Positions 52,790 through 62,960 of a DNA stretch of 64,000 nt are shown in pieces. The DNA comes from Aliishimia sp963721175 (GTDB taxonomy: Bacteria > Pseudomonadota > Alphaproteobacteria > Rhodobacterales > Rhodobacteraceae): the NCBI GenBank assembly GCA_963721175.1, contig CAVRIG010000001.1, positions 80,797-144,796 of the forward strand, read 5' to 3'. The notes beneath the pieces were generated by a model, which saw only the letters and a program-made list of their open reading frames with translations, searched no databases and had not been told where the DNA came from. Each line of letters begins with the position of its first letter. Positions within the stretch are counted from its first letter, which is position 1. Made by a program: the position numbers and the translations under genes.

Positions 52790-53734
52790 GTTCAGCGGCG
52801 AGGCTCCTCCGCCAGCCCTGGCTCTGGGCCTGGCTCGGCGCGCTGGCGGTCTGGCTGGCGACGACGGCTTTCACGCAGGGAAGAGGCGCTACCGAGGTCC
52901 TGTCGGCGGCGATGACCTTCGGATCCTTCTTCGTGATAGTCGCCCTGGGCCAGATGTTCGTCGTCACGCTGGGGCCGGGCAACGTGGACCTCTCGATCCC
53001 GGCCTGCATGACCCTCGCCGGGACCGTGTCGATGAAGACGATGGGCGGCGCGGGCGCGATGATCCCGGCTGGTCTTCTCATCGCGCTCGCCATCGGTGCC
53101 GGCGTCGGCACCCTCAACTACGCGCTGATCCGGCTGCTCCGGATACCGCCGATCATCGCGACGCTGTCGTCGAGCTTCATCTTCCAGTCCGCCGCGATCT
53201 GGTGGAACCGCGGCTTGCGGGTCAAGCCGCCCGAGGCGCTGGCGGAGTTCACCACCGCCAAGATCGCCGGCATCCCGGTGATCGCCCTCGTCGTGATCCT
53301 GCTCGCGGCTGCGGGCCATGTCGTGCTGACGCGGACGATCTATGGCCGCGGTGTCGTCGCCATCGGCCAGAACATGCGCGCAGCACATCTGGCCGGCGTG
53401 CGGGTCGAGCGGATCCGCGCCGCCACTTACATCATGTGCGCCACCCTGGCGGGGCTCTGCGGCTATCTGCTCTCGGCCTTCTCCGGCGGCGCGGCGCTGA
53501 ACATGGGCGAGGAATATCTGCTCAGCTCCATCGCCGTCGTCGTCATCGGCGGCACCTCGGTCGCGGGCGGCTTCGCCAACGTGCCGGGGCTCTGGGGTGC
53601 GGCGCTGTTCCTGTTCCTGCTGGTGACGATGCTGAACACCGTTCGGCGCAGGCGCGGGTGTCAGGCTGGTCCTGACAGGGATCATCATCATCGGCGTCAT
53701 CGTGGCGGCAAGCGGCGGCAAGCAAAGGACCTGA
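52786..53734 (+). CDS. Sugar-type ABC transporter permease (RbsC-like), frameshift near the C terminus
   Basis: About 316 codons. Landmarks: FFVIVALGQMFVVTLGPGNV, DLSIPACMTLAGTVSMKT, IPPIIATLSSSFIFQSAAIW, IGQNMRAAHLAGVRVERIRA and AVVVIGGTSVAGGFANVPGL, a typical RbsC second-permease pattern. One extra base near 53641 breaks the last 30 residues; corrected, the end reads LNTFGAGAGVRLVLTGIIII and stops at 53732-53734. It begins at ATG 52786, overlapping the previous stop, and is followed 14 bases later by the SMP-30 gene. Confidence 0.85.
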
Positions 53735-53748
53735 AGGGGAGAGACACC

Positions 53749-54666
53749 ATGGCACTCGTCGGCGACGCGTTCGAATACCTCGACAACCGGTTCCGCGCGA
53801 TGACCGTTCCGACGGCGGAACTCGAGGTGCTTTTCGACGGCTGCCGCTGGGCCGAAGGGCCGGTCTGGTTCGCGGACGGCGGTTACCTCGTCTGGTCGGA
53901 CATCCCCAACAACCGGATGCTGCGCTGGACGCCGGATCAGGGCGTCGGCCTTTTCCGGGCGGACGCGAACTTCGCGAACGGCAATACGCGCGATCGCGAG
54001 GGTCGGCTGGTGACCTGCGAACATGGCGGGCGGCGCGTCACGCGGACCGAACCCGACGGCAGCCTCACCGTGATCGCGGACCGGCACGACGGCAAGCGGT
54101 TGAACTCGCCCAACGACGTCGTGGTGAAATCGGACGGCACGATCTGGTTCACCGATCCGACCTACGGGATCATGTCGGATTACGAGGGCCACAAGGCCGA
54201 CCCGGAGCAGGACGGCTGCTTCGTCTATTGCGTGGACCCTGCGACGGGAGAGATCCGGGTGGTCGCGGACGATTTCGTGAAGCCCAACGGGCTGGCCTTC
54301 TCGCCGGACGAACGCCGCCTCTTCATCGCCGACAGCGGGTTGTCCCACGACCCCGAGGGGCCGCATCACATCCGCGTCTTCGACGTTTCGGAGGCCAACG
54401 TCCCGTCGGGCGGTGAGGTTTTCGTGGAGGTCTCTCCCGGTGTGCCGGACGGATTCCGGTTCGACGATCAGGGCAACCTGTGGTCGTCGGCGCAGGACGG
54501 GGTCCGCGTCTTCGACGCCGCGGGCGAACCGTTGGGGCGGATCAAGCTGCCGAAGATGGTGTCCAACCTGACCTTCGGCGGCCCGAAGCGGAACCGGCTG
54601 TTCATCACCTGCACCAACATGCTCTGCGCCGTCTATGTCGGCGTGAACGGTGCGCAGCGACCGTAG
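53749..54666 (+). CDS. SMP-30/gluconolactonase family hydrolase
   Basis: A 305-residue six-bladed beta-propeller lactonase. Landmarks: CRWAEGPVWFADGGYLVWSD (metal Glu in WAEGP), RLNSPNDVVVKSDGTIWFTD (Asn and Asp ligands) and VKPNGLAFSPDERRLFIADS. These place the divalent-metal site of the SMP-30 family, which opens aldonolactones. It is the last gene of the sugar ABC operon, so it probably hydrolyses a sugar lactone from the imported substrate (inference). No sugar dehydrogenase is in the window. The ATG at 53749 is preceded by GGGGAGAG. Confidence 0.91.
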   Translation: MALVGDAFEYLDNRFRAMTVPTAELEVLFDGCRWAEGPVWFADGGYLVWSDIPNNRMLRWTPDQGVGLFRADANFANGNTRDREGRLVTCEHGGRRVTRTEPDGSLTVIADRHDGKRLNSPNDVVVKSDGTIWFTDPTYGIMSDYEGHKADPEQDGCFVYCVDPATGEIRVVADDFVKPNGLAFSPDERRLFIADSGLSHDPEGPHHIRVFDVSEANVPSGGEVFVEVSPGVPDGFRFDDQGNLWSSAQDGVRVFDAAGEPLGRIKLPKMVSNLTFGGPKRNRLFITCTNMLCAVYVGVNGAQRP

Positions 54667-54715
54667 AGCGCGCGCATCGGTCGGATTGAGTTGACTTGCT
54701 GATCCCTCCCTCGGT

Positions 54716-54961
54716 TCAGCCGCCCTTCAGGCGGGCGAGGAGCACGACTTCGCTGTCTTCGCGGATCGGCGTGGACCAGCTGTCATTGTAGATCCTGCCG
54801 TCTATGGCCACCGATACGCCCCGGTCCAGCTGCGGTTTCAGCCCGGGGTATGTCTCCGCCAGCGCATCGAGCAGTTGCCGCAGCGTGCCCGCCTCGACCT
54901 CCACCACGGTCCGGTCGTCCGTCGCCGCGGCGAGCGAGCCCCAGATCCGCACCTGGACCAT
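54716..54961 (-). CDS. MoaD/ThiS-family ubiquitin-like protein
   Basis: An 81-residue protein. It starts MVQVRIWGSLAAATDDRTVV, has GTLRQLLDALAETYPGLKPQ in the middle, and ends VLLARLKGG. The beta-grasp pattern and the C-terminal Gly-Gly, which must be adenylated and thiocarboxylated for sulfur transfer, are those of MoaD/ThiS proteins. It overlaps the molybdenum-hydroxylase large subunit gene by one base (TGATG), so it is translated with it. A role in molybdopterin or in sulfuration of this hydroxylase is inferred; no MoaE or E1-type partner is in the window. Confidence 0.87.
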   Translation of the reverse strand: MVQVRIWGSLAAATDDRTVVEVEAGTLRQLLDALAETYPGLKPQLDRGVSVAIDGRIYNDSWSTPIREDSEVVLLARLKGG

Positions 54962-57219
54962 CAGCGGGTCTGGATCGCGGCCAACAGCTTGGGCGGCGAC
55001 ATCGGCAGCTCGGCCATCCGCACGCCGGCCGCGGCCGACACCGCGTTCGCGATCGCCGCCAGCGGCGGCACGATCGAGGTCTCGCCGACGCCGCGCACGC
55101 CGTAGGGATGGCCGGGGTTGGGGATCTCGAGGATCACCGTGTCGATCATCGGCAGGTCCGAGGCGACAGGGATGCGGTAGTCGAGGAAGCCCGCGTTCTG
55201 CAGCCGGCCGTCCTCGCCATAGATGTATTCCTCGTTCAGCGCCCAGCCGATGCCCTGCACCGCGCCGCCCTGGATCTGGCCCTCGACATAGGCGGGATGC
55301 ACCGCCTTGCCGGCGTCCTGGAACACAGTGTAGCGCAGGATCTTGGTCGCGCCGGTCTCGGGATCGACCTCCGACATCGACCATATGGGTGGCGAAGCTG
55401 ACGCCCGCGCCCTCGGCGTTGACCTCGTGAATGGCCCGCGATCGGGCCGCCGGTGTTCGACGCGATCGCGGCGATCTCGGCAAGCGTCATCGGCTGGAAA
55501 TTGCCCGCGTTCGGGCCGGCGGGCTGGGCGGCGCCGTCCTCCCAGATCGACCGCGTCCTCGTCGATGCCCCAGACCTGGCGCCGCGCGCTTGCACATCTC
55601 GCGCGATCGCGGCGCGCGCGGCCTCGATGGTGGCGAGGCCCACGGCGAAGGTGACGCGGCTGCCGTCGGTCACGTCGTTGTGGCCGAGCGAGGCCGTGTC
55701 GGCGATGACCGTGCGCACCTGCTCGTAGGGGATGCCCAGCTCCTCGGCCGCCATCATCGACATCGACGCGCGGCGAGCCGCCGATATCCGGGTTGCCCTC
55801 GGTCACGCTCACCGTGCCGTCGGCGTTGATGTTCAGCGACACGCAGGTATTGCCGCCGAAGTTGAACCAGAAGCCGCAGGCCACGCCGCGGCCCTGGTTC
55901 TTGCCCAGCGGGCGCGGTCAGTGCGGATGCGCCTTCGCGGCTTCCAGCGTCGCCTCAGCCGATCGGGTCGAAGGTCGGGCCGTAGGAGGATTGCGTGCCC
56001 TCGCCGCGCGGCGTTCTTCAGGCGCACCTCCAGCGGGTCGAGGCCAAGCTCGCTGGCACAGCTCGTCGACGACGCTTTCCACCGCATAGACCGCCATCGG
56101 CGCGCCGGGCGCGCGGTAGGCGGCCTGCTTTGGGGCGGTTGGTCACCACGTCCCAGCCGATCGTGCTTGCACGTGCTCCAGGTCATAGGGCGCGAAGGCC
56201 GACATCGCGCCCATAGTCGACCGGCGACGCCGGGAAAGGCGCCGCCCTGGTAGCGCAGCTCGGCCTCGCCGGCGGTGATGCGGCCGTCCTTGGTCATGCC
56301 GATCCGGACGTCGATCGAGCTCGACGCGGTGGGCCCGGTGGCGCGGAACACCTCGGCGCGGCTCATCACCATCTTGACCGGGCGGCCGGATTTGCGGCCA
56401 GCGCCAGCGCGACCGGCTCCATGAACACGGTGGTCTTGCCGCCGAAGCCGCCGCCGATCTCCGACGCGGTCACGCGCAGCTGGCCGTGCTCCATGCCCAG
56501 GATCGCCGGCGCAGGTGTCGCGCACGAAGTAATGGCCTTGGGTGCAGCACCACAGGTCGGCCTTGCCGTCCGGGCCCATCTGACGCGAGGCAGGCATGCG
56601 GCTCGATATAGCCCTGGTGCGTGGCCTCGGTCTTGTAAGTGCCGCTCGAGCACCATGTCGGCCTTGGCAAAGCCCGCCTCGATATCGCCATGGCCGAACT
56701 CGTAGCGGGCCATGACGTTGGGCGACATGCCCTCCGGCACGCTGTCGTCGGCCGCGCCCTCGTGCAGCACCGGCGCGTCCGGCTTCATCGCCTCGTCGAC
56801 GTCGGTGACATGGGGCAGGACCTCGTAGTCGACCTCGATCAGCTTCAGCGCCTGCCTGCGCGATCAGCGCCGAGGTCGCGGCGACCGCCGCGACCGCGTG
56901 CCCGTCATAGAGCGCCTTGTCGCCGCGCCATGCAGTTGTCCAGCACGTCGCCAGTGGCCTCGCCGTCGGCGATCGTCGGCGAAATCGGCGCGGGTGACGA
57001 TGGCTTGACGCCCGGCAGCGCCTCCGCCTTCGAGGTGTCGATGCTTCGATCCGGGCATGGGCATGGGGCTGCGCAGGACCAGGCCCACCAGCATCCCCGG
57101 CGCCGTCATGTCGGCGCCGAAGCGCGCGCGGCCGGTGACCTTGTCGATGCCGTCGGGGCGCAGCGGCCGGGTGCCGACGACCTTGAACTGGCGGAGTTCC
57201 GTCTTCTGTCGAGTGCCAT
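54961..57219 (-). CDS. Molybdenum hydroxylase large subunit (xanthine dehydrogenase/aldehyde oxidase family), heavily frameshifted
   Basis: About 750 codons. Readable pieces in order: FKVVGTRPLRPDGIDKVTGR followed by ARFGADMTAPGMLVG, VTASEIGGGFGGKTTVFMEP (Moco-binding loop), AGEAELRYQGGAFPGV, and near the C terminus YGVRGVGETSIVPPLAAIAN (active-site Glu) and LPMSPPKLLAAIQTR. These place it in the CoxL/XdhA superfamily. No AYRCSFR motif of form I CO dehydrogenase is seen, so CO oxidation is unlikely. Many single-base breaks scatter through it. The start ATG overlaps the small-subunit stop, and the stop overlaps the MoaD-like ATG. It is cytoplasmic, having no exported small subunit. Confidence 0.82.
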
Positions 57220-57701
57220 CACGATGCCTCCCGCATGTCGGCCGCCGCATCCATGCACGGCGCGGATGATCTTGTCATAGCCGGTGCAGCGGCAGAGATT
57301 GCCGGCCAGCCAGTAGCGGATCTCTGTCCTCGGTCGGGTCGGGGTTGCGTCTCCAGCAGCGACTTCGCCGCGACGAGGATGCCCGGCGTGCAGATCCCGC
57401 ATTGCAGCGCGGCATGTTCGATGAACTTGCGCTGCAGCGGGTGCAGGGTCTCGCCCTTCGGCCATGCCCTCGATCGTGCTGATCTCGCGGCCCTCGGCCT
57501 CGGCGCCCAGCACGAGGCAGGAGCAGACCAGGCGGCCGTCCAGGGTGACGGTGCAGGCGCCGCAATCGCCGGTGCCGCAGCCTTCCTTGGCGCCGGTGAG
57601 GCCAAGCCGGTCGCGCAGCACGTCGAGCAGCGTTTCCTCCGGGTCGCAGAGAATTCGACCGGATCGCCGTTGATCGTGGTGGTCACGTGGATCTTGCTCA
57701 T
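57219..57701 (-). CDS. Molybdenum hydroxylase [2Fe-2S] small subunit, frameshifted
   Basis: About 160 codons. It begins MSKIHVTTTINGDPVEF, then in another frame CDPEETLLDVLRDRLGL followed by TGAKEGCGTGDCGACTVTLD, and later the second cluster CGICTPGILVAAKSLLE and GNLCRCTGYDKIIRAV. These are the two [2Fe-2S] domains of the CoxS/XdhC family. Shifts occur near 57640 and near 57460, and again near 57350 and near 57320. Unlike PaoA there is no twin-arginine signal, so this complex stays in the cytoplasm. It sits between the FAD and the molybdopterin subunit genes with overlapping stops and starts. Confidence 0.84.
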   Translation of the reverse strand: MSKIHVTTTINGDPVEFSATRRKRCSTCCATGLASPAPRKAAAPAIAAPAPSPWTAAWSAPASCWAPRPRAARSARSRAWPKGETLHPLQRKFIEHAALQCGICTPGILVAAKSLLETQPRPDRGQRSATGWPAISAAAPAMTRSSAPCMDAAADMREAS

Positions 57702-58568
57702 GCCGCACCTCCTGCGCGGGTCTTCGGCGATTGTGGCGGCGCGCCGGGCCAGCACGCCGGCGACATGGCGTGCGGAATTCGACGGTGCCGCGCTTGTCGT
57801 CGATGGGGTTGCACGCCGCCGAGCAGCGCGCCGCCAGCGTCGTCCATCGCCGCATCATCGAGCGGCGTGCCGATCAGCGCCTCCGCCGCGTCCGGGACCA
57901 GCATGACGGTGGGCGCCACCGCGCCGAGCGACACGCGCGCATCGGTGCACGATCCCGCCTGTCGTCGAGCGTCAGCGACACGCGCGCAGCCGACGACGGC
58001 GATATCCATTTCGGTGCGCGGGATGAAGCGCAGATAGGCGTCCGCCGACCGCTCCGGCCGGGCGGGCAGGAAGATGGACGTGACGAATTCGCCCGCTGCC
58101 AGCACGGTCTTGCCGGGGCCGGTCGGGACGTCGGCCACGGCCACGTCGCGCGCGCCGTTCGGCCGGCGATCCGCGCCACGGCGTCGGCGGCGATCATCGC
58201 CGGAACGCTGTCCGCCGCCGGCGAGCCGTTGCAGAGATTGCCCGCCATGGTGGCCCGGCCCTGGATCTGGGTCGAGCCGATCAGGTCCGGCAGCCTCGAC
58301 GACGCCGGGCCAGGCGGCGACCAGGTCGGCATGCTCCGCCATTTCGGCGCCGGAAACGGCCGCGCCGATGCGCAAGCCGCCGTCCTCCGACGGTGATCCG
58401 GCGCAGGTCGTCGATCCGCTTGATGTCCATCACGGCGTCCGGTTCGGAGAAGCCCGACCGCATCCGGACCAGCAGATCGGTGCCGCCAGCCAGGATGCTG
58501 CATCCGCCCGATTGCGCGGCCAGCATCTGGACCGCGTCCTCGACGCTCGTGGGTGAGAGAAATTGCAT
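57698..58568 (-). CDS. Molybdenum hydroxylase FAD-binding subunit (CoxM/XdhB type), frameshifted
   Basis: About 290 codons. It starts MQFLSPTSVEDAVQMLAAQS with AGGAGG nine bases upstream. FAD motifs: GGCSILAGGTDLLVRMRSGF and, in a second frame, LIGSTQIQGRATMAGNLCNG. Later segments YLRFIPRTEMDIAVVGCARV and ALIGTPLDDAAMDDAG appear in a third frame. Shifts lie near 58388, near 58295, near 58160 and further on. This first gene of a four-gene unit (FAD, [2Fe-2S], Mo, MoaD-like) defines the operon promoter just upstream, although no clear promoter hexamers are visible there. The substrate is unknown. Confidence 0.83.
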
Positions 58569-58808
58569 CCGGCGATCCTCCTGTCATCTGGGCGGCACGA
58601 TATCATCTGAGGCGCAATTCGGTCGGGTTTCAAGCCTTGGCCGCAGCGATCGACATTCGATGGTCGAATTTTCGGATCACGCCGTCTTCGCGCGGATCAA
58701 TGCGCTGGCGATGAGCACCGTCAGGGAATGGTTGAGCAGGGCCAAAGGGGCTTGAGGGGCGGTCCAGTTCGCGGTTCATTGCCCGGGTATCCATAGCGGG
58801 AGGTCAAG

Positions 58809-59588
58809 GTGAGCGACGACATTCTATACGACCAGAAGCACATCGATTTTCTGGAGGATATCTGGGGCGAGGGGTTCCTGTCGCCCGGGGGTGCGGACGA
58901 GGTGCGCCGTGTGCTCGAAGGGGTCGAGGTGCAGGACCGGCATGTCATGGATATCGGATCGGGCTCCGGCGCCTGCGCCATCCTGATCGCCAAGGAGTAC
59001 GGCGCCGCGCATGTGACGGGTATCGATGTGGAAGACCCGGTCTGCGACGCGGCGCGGGAGCGCGTGGATCGTGCGGGTGTAGCCGAGAAGGTGACAATCA
59101 GGAAGGTCTCGCCGGGCCCGTTTCCGTTCCCGGACGAGAGCTTCGACGTGGTCTTTTCCAAGGATTCGATCATCCACATTCCCGACAAGACGGCGATGGC
59201 GGCGGAGGCGTTCCGGGTCTTGCGGCCGGGCGGGCAATTCGCGGCCTCCGATTGGCTGATCTCGCACGAGGGAGAGCCGTCGGAGCAGATGAAGGCGTAC
59301 ATCAAGGCCGAGGATCTGGATTTCGCCATGTCGTGGCCCGCGGACTATGCGAGAGCCATGGAGGCGGCGGGGTTCGTCGACGTGGAACTGATCGACCGCA
59401 ACCCCTGGTACCGCGAGGAGGCGGCGCGCGAACTGGCCTGGCTCACCGGCGCCGAGCGTCCGCGGCTGGAAGAGCGCTACGGCGCGGAGTTCATCGCCTC
59501 TCAGGTGGAGACATGGACGAAACTGGTGGGCGTGCTGCAATCGGGCGAACACTGCCCGCATCACATCCGCGCCCGGAAGCCCGCTTGA
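58809..59588 (+). CDS. SAM-dependent methyltransferase, phosphoethanolamine N-methyltransferase-like
   Basis: A 259-residue class I methyltransferase. The N-terminal segment YDQKHIDFLEDIWGEGFLSP followed by GG resembles the plant phosphoethanolamine/glycine-sarcosine methyltransferase entry region (GEGFxSxGG). SAM motifs: HVMDIGSGSGACAILIAKEY (motif I), IDVEDP, and FDVVFSKDSIIHIPDK with VLRPGGQF. It starts at GTG 58809 with GGGAGGTCAA upstream. It is convergent, seven bases from the PhyH gene. N-methylation of an amine or phosphoamine is likely from this similarity; the exact acceptor is not certain. Confidence 0.82.
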   Translation: MSDDILYDQKHIDFLEDIWGEGFLSPGGADEVRRVLEGVEVQDRHVMDIGSGSGACAILIAKEYGAAHVTGIDVEDPVCDAARERVDRAGVAEKVTIRKVSPGPFPFPDESFDVVFSKDSIIHIPDKTAMAAEAFRVLRPGGQFAASDWLISHEGEPSEQMKAYIKAEDLDFAMSWPADYARAMEAAGFVDVELIDRNPWYREEAARELAWLTGAERPRLEERYGAEFIASQVETWTKLVGVLQSGEHCPHHIRARKPA

Positions 59589-59595
59589 GGCGCCG

Positions 59596-60390
59596 TCACG
59601 CATTCCACCAGTTGCCGTCGGGATCGCCTGGCCAGACGCCCAGCGAACGCCCGTGGCTCTGGTAGCCCATCAGCCGGCGGATGGGATCCGGATAGCTTTC
59701 GGCCACGTCGCGCGGAACCGTCAGATACTGGTTTTCCTCCTGCCGCAGCCAGCCCAGCGAGTAGGTGGTGATGAGCCCGGTGCGAGGAATGTCGGTATCG
59801 TTCTGGCCGCCGGCATGCGCCGCACCGCCGAGATAGAAGAGGATCGATCCGCGCGGCATCACGGCCTGCACGATCTCCTCCTCGCGGATCTCGGCGATCT
59901 TCCGCAGGTCCTGCGAGCCCGGAACGACCCGCGTCGCGCCGTTCGCTTCGGTGAAATCGGTGAGCGCCACCATCGCCGAAATCTGCCATTCCACCCCCGG
60001 AATCCGGAACGGATAGAAGTCGTCGTCGCGGTGCAGCACCTGGTTGCCTTCGCCCGGCATGATCTCGATCGCGGTGGACGAGCCGATGCGGTAGACCGTG
60101 CAATGCCGCTTGAGCACCCGGTCGGCCACGTCCATGACCAGGGGATGCGCGAGGATGTCGGCCGCCGCACGGCTGAGCGCCAGGATCCCGCCCAGCCGCC
60201 GTGTCTTGTACCCGTTGAAATCGTTTGCGAATTTCAGCCCCTGCTCGTCGAAGGGTCCACGCAGATCGCTCAGCACCTGATCGAGCAGCGCCGCGGGCAC
60301 TGCATCTTCCACGATCACGGCGCCATCGGCGAGAAGCGCCTCCGCGACGGGCGCTGGCTCGGCGGCCAGTCTCCGCAGCTCAGACATCAT
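59596..60390 (-). CDS. Phytanoyl-CoA dioxygenase (PhyH) family protein
   Basis: A 264-residue Fe(II)/2-oxoglutarate-dependent oxygenase-like protein. The facial triad is suggested by QVLHRDDDFYPF (H-x-D) and the later LGGAAHAGGQND (distal His), with a possible 2-oxoglutarate-binding Arg in IPRTGLITTYSLGWL. N-terminal VIVEDAVPAALLDQVLSDLR is the family entry. It starts at ATG 60390 (or 60387), overlapping the aminotransferase stop. It is the last gene of the minus-strand operon and probably hydroxylates a small metabolite. Confidence 0.87.
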   Translation of the reverse strand: MMSELRRLAAEPAPVAEALLADGAVIVEDAVPAALLDQVLSDLRGPFDEQGLKFANDFNGYKTRRLGGILALSRAAADILAHPLVMDVADRVLKRHCTVYRIGSSTAIEIMPGEGNQVLHRDDDFYPFRIPGVEWQISAMVALTDFTEANGATRVVPGSQDLRKIAEIREEEIVQAVMPRGSILFYLGGAAHAGGQNDTDIPRTGLITTYSLGWLRQEENQYLTVPRDVAESYPDPIRRLMGYQSHGRSLGVWPGDPDGNWWNA

Positions 60391-61767
60391 ATTCGGCGCT
60401 GATCTCCTCGAGACCGGCCTCCATGATGTCGAACATCTCGTCGATCTGCGCCTTCGTGATGATCAGCGGCGGCGAGAAGACGGCCATGTTGATCAACGGG
60501 CGCAGCAGCAGGCCGCGCTTCTCGCAGGCGTCGTCGAGCTTCTGGCCGAAATGCGCGTAGGCCTCGTAGCGTTTTTCCTCCAGGTCCGGGCCGGCCCTCG
60601 ATGCAGCCCAGCAGGCCCATGCCGCGCACGTCGCCGACGATGTCGAACGTCTCAGAGATGCGCGCAGCCGGTCCTGGAAATGCGGGGAGACGCGCGCACA
60701 TGGCCCAGGATATCCTCCCGCTCGATGATCTCGATATTGTTGAGCGCGGCGACACAGCTGACCGGATGGCCGGAATAGGTGTAGCCGTTGGAGAAAGACG
60801 TCGTCGCCCTTGGCATCCGCCATCCGCCCATCACCTCATCCGAGATGATGCACGCCCCCAGCGGCAGATAGCCCGAGGTCAGCCCCTTGGCGCAGGTGAT
60901 CATGTCGGGCTTGATCCCGAACACGTCCTCGGACGCGAACCAGTGGCCCAAGTCGACCGAAACCCGTGACGACCTCGTCCGAGATGTAGAGGATGTCGTG
61001 CTTGCGGCAGATCTCGAAGCGTGCGCTGGTGGTAGCCCGGCGGCGGGACGATGACGCCGCCCGAGCACAGGATCGGCTCCGCGATGAAGGCGGCGATGTT
61101 GTCCGCGCCGACCTCCGCGATCAGGTGTTCCAGATCGGCCACCTTGGCATCGCACCACGCCTCCAGCGTCGTGCCCGCCGGGCGGTGATAGGGGTTCACG
61201 TCGGGCAGGAAGCGCACCAGGTCGTCGGCCTACGTCGAACCGGGTCTTGATCCGTTCCTTGCCGGTGACCGGTCGCGGCGAGGAAGGTCGAGCCGTGATA
61301 GCCCTTCTCGCGGGCGATCACGATCTTCTTGTCCGGGCGGCCCAGCCGTTCGTTCAGGAACAGCGCCGTGCGCAGCGCGGTGTCGACGGCGGTCGAGCCG
61401 CCCGTCGTGAAGATGCACGTTGTTGAGATCCCCCGGCGCAAGTTCGGCGATCTTCTCGCGCCAGCACCGCCGACGGGTTCGGAGGTGATGGACCAGGGCG
61501 AGGTATAGGGCAGCTGCATCACCTGTTCGGCGATGGCCTGCGGCCATCTCCTCGCGGCCATAGCCGATCTGGACGCACCACATGCCGCCGGGTCCGTCGA
61601 TGTAGCGCTTGCCCTCGCCGTCGAAGACATGGATGCCGCTCGCGGTGTTGACGCGCATGTACTCGTCGCTGCCGAAGCCCTCCATGCCCCGCCCAGGGGT
61701 GCAGGTGGTGATCGCGGTCCCATTCGGTCATTTCTGCCGGGCTCGGCGAATTTCCAAGATCGTTCAT
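60380..61767 (-). CDS. Class III aminotransferase (omega-amino acid/pyruvate type), frameshifted
   Basis: About 460 codons. It starts MNDLGNSPSPAEMTEWDRDH, then HLHPWAGMEGFGSDEYMRV. Landmarks: YIDGPGGMWCVQIGYGREEM (class III N-terminal pattern), NPYHRPAGTTLEAWCDAKVA, IAAFIAEPILCSGGVIVPPP, VTCAKGLTSGYLPLGACIIS (the PLP lysine in CAKGLTSGY) and FSNGYTYSGHPVSCVAALNN. These are typical of beta-alanine/taurine/omega-amine:pyruvate transaminases. Several shifts occur between 61680 and 60550. The start ATG at 61767 has GGAG upstream and lies 11 bases after the GcvT-like stop. It would transfer an amino group from an amine substrate to pyruvate or a similar acceptor. Confidence 0.84.
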
Positions 61768-61778
61768 CGGGTTCTCCA

Positions 61779-62960
61779 TCATCTGCGGGCCGGCGGCGTG
61801 GCGCGGGCGCGCGGCGGGGCGAAAAACGCGCCCTTGACCGGCGTCAGGCGTGCCATCCGCGTGTCCCATGGGCCTTCTTCCATCGTGTAGATCTCGGCCC
61901 GGAGCCCGAGGGATACTCGCCGTGCATAGGGCAGGGCCAGCATGGCCAGCGCGATGTTGCGCTTCGCCGTGGGGGACCAGATGCCCGAGGTGACATGGCC
62001 CACCTCGCGCCGGCTTGCTTGTGGTAGATCAGCGCGCCTTGCGCGGGCTTGAAGCCTTCGACATCGAGCCGCAGCAGCAGGCTGCGCGGGGTCTTGCGGG
62101 CCGCCAGCAACGCGCGGCGTCCGTTGAAATGGCCTTTCTCGAAATCGACCAACCTCCCGAGGCCCAATTCGAAGGGCGTCTGCCCGCGATGCAGCCGCTC
62201 GACCGCGTGGACGGGTTGGAAATCCACTCCTGCGGCCAGGAAGCCGGCCTCCATCCGCGCGATGTTCAGAGCGTCATACCCGATCGCACGCAACCCCTGA
62301 TTGGCTCCGCCCTCCCAGAGCCGGTCCCAGACCGCAACCGCCCGATCCCACGGCATCCACAGCTCGTAGCCCAGATCGCCGGTGAAGCCGGTGCGGGAGA
62401 TGGCGAGGTCGTCGCCCACCCCGCGGTAGTCGAAGGGTTTCATCTCCGCAACGTCGAGCCCCGCATCGGCCAGCACGGCAAAGGATGTCGGCCCCTGAAG
62501 CGCAAGACCCGCAAGGTCGTGGCTCTCGTCCCGCACGGTCGCATCAAAGTCCCAGGCGGCCTCCATCAGCCAATCGAGCATCGGCTCCTGGCAGCAGAGC
62601 CGCAAGTCCTCCTCTCCCAGCCGGAAGAGGGTGCCGTCGTCGATGACCATGCCCTGCTCGTCGCACCAGATGACGTAGCCCACCCGCCCCGGGCGCAGGC
62701 GGCTCAGATCGCGCGTCACCATGCGGTTGAGCATCGCCGTCGCCCGCGGGCCGGTCACGCGATACTTGTGCATGGGCGAGATGTCGAAGAGCGATCGACT
62801 GATTCCGCAAAGCGAAATACTCGAATTCCATGCTGTCGAGTGACGACGGCGCGACATAACCCGCCCAATCGTACCACGCATGGCTCCGTGACTGCGCCGC
62901 GAGCCGGTCGTGGACCGGGCCCGGGATCAACCCGAGCTTGGGGTCGGCAAAGATGCTCAT
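61779..62960 (-). CDS. GcvT family protein (folate-dependent aminomethyl/methyltransferase), frameshifted
   Basis: About 394 codons. It starts MSIFADPKLGLIPGPVHDRL, followed by AWYDWAGYVAPSSLDSMEFE. Conserved GcvT features: LFDISPMHKYRVTGPRATAM, GYVIWCDEQGMVIDDGTLFR, YDALNIARMEAGFLAAGVDF and VGHVTSGIWSPTAKRNIALA. Members of this family pass one-carbon units from N- or S-methylated substrates to tetrahydrofolate (glycine cleavage, dimethylglycine, DMSP, methoxy compounds). Frames shift near 62805 and near 62015. It starts at ATG 62960, overlapping the oxidoreductase stop (ATGA), and its stop overlaps ATG codons just before the aminotransferase. The context suggests demethylation in a catabolic pathway. 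Confidence 0.84.

Noticed and set aside
54961..57219. Carbon monoxide dehydrogenase large subunit
   Set aside because: The AYRCSFR active-site loop of form I CoxL is not seen in any frame; the family match is only to the broader molybdenum hydroxylases.
58661..58755. Small open frame upstream of the methyltransferase gene
   Set aside because: No ribosome site, 31 codons, no recognisable similarity; could be a remnant but I cannot support it as a gene.
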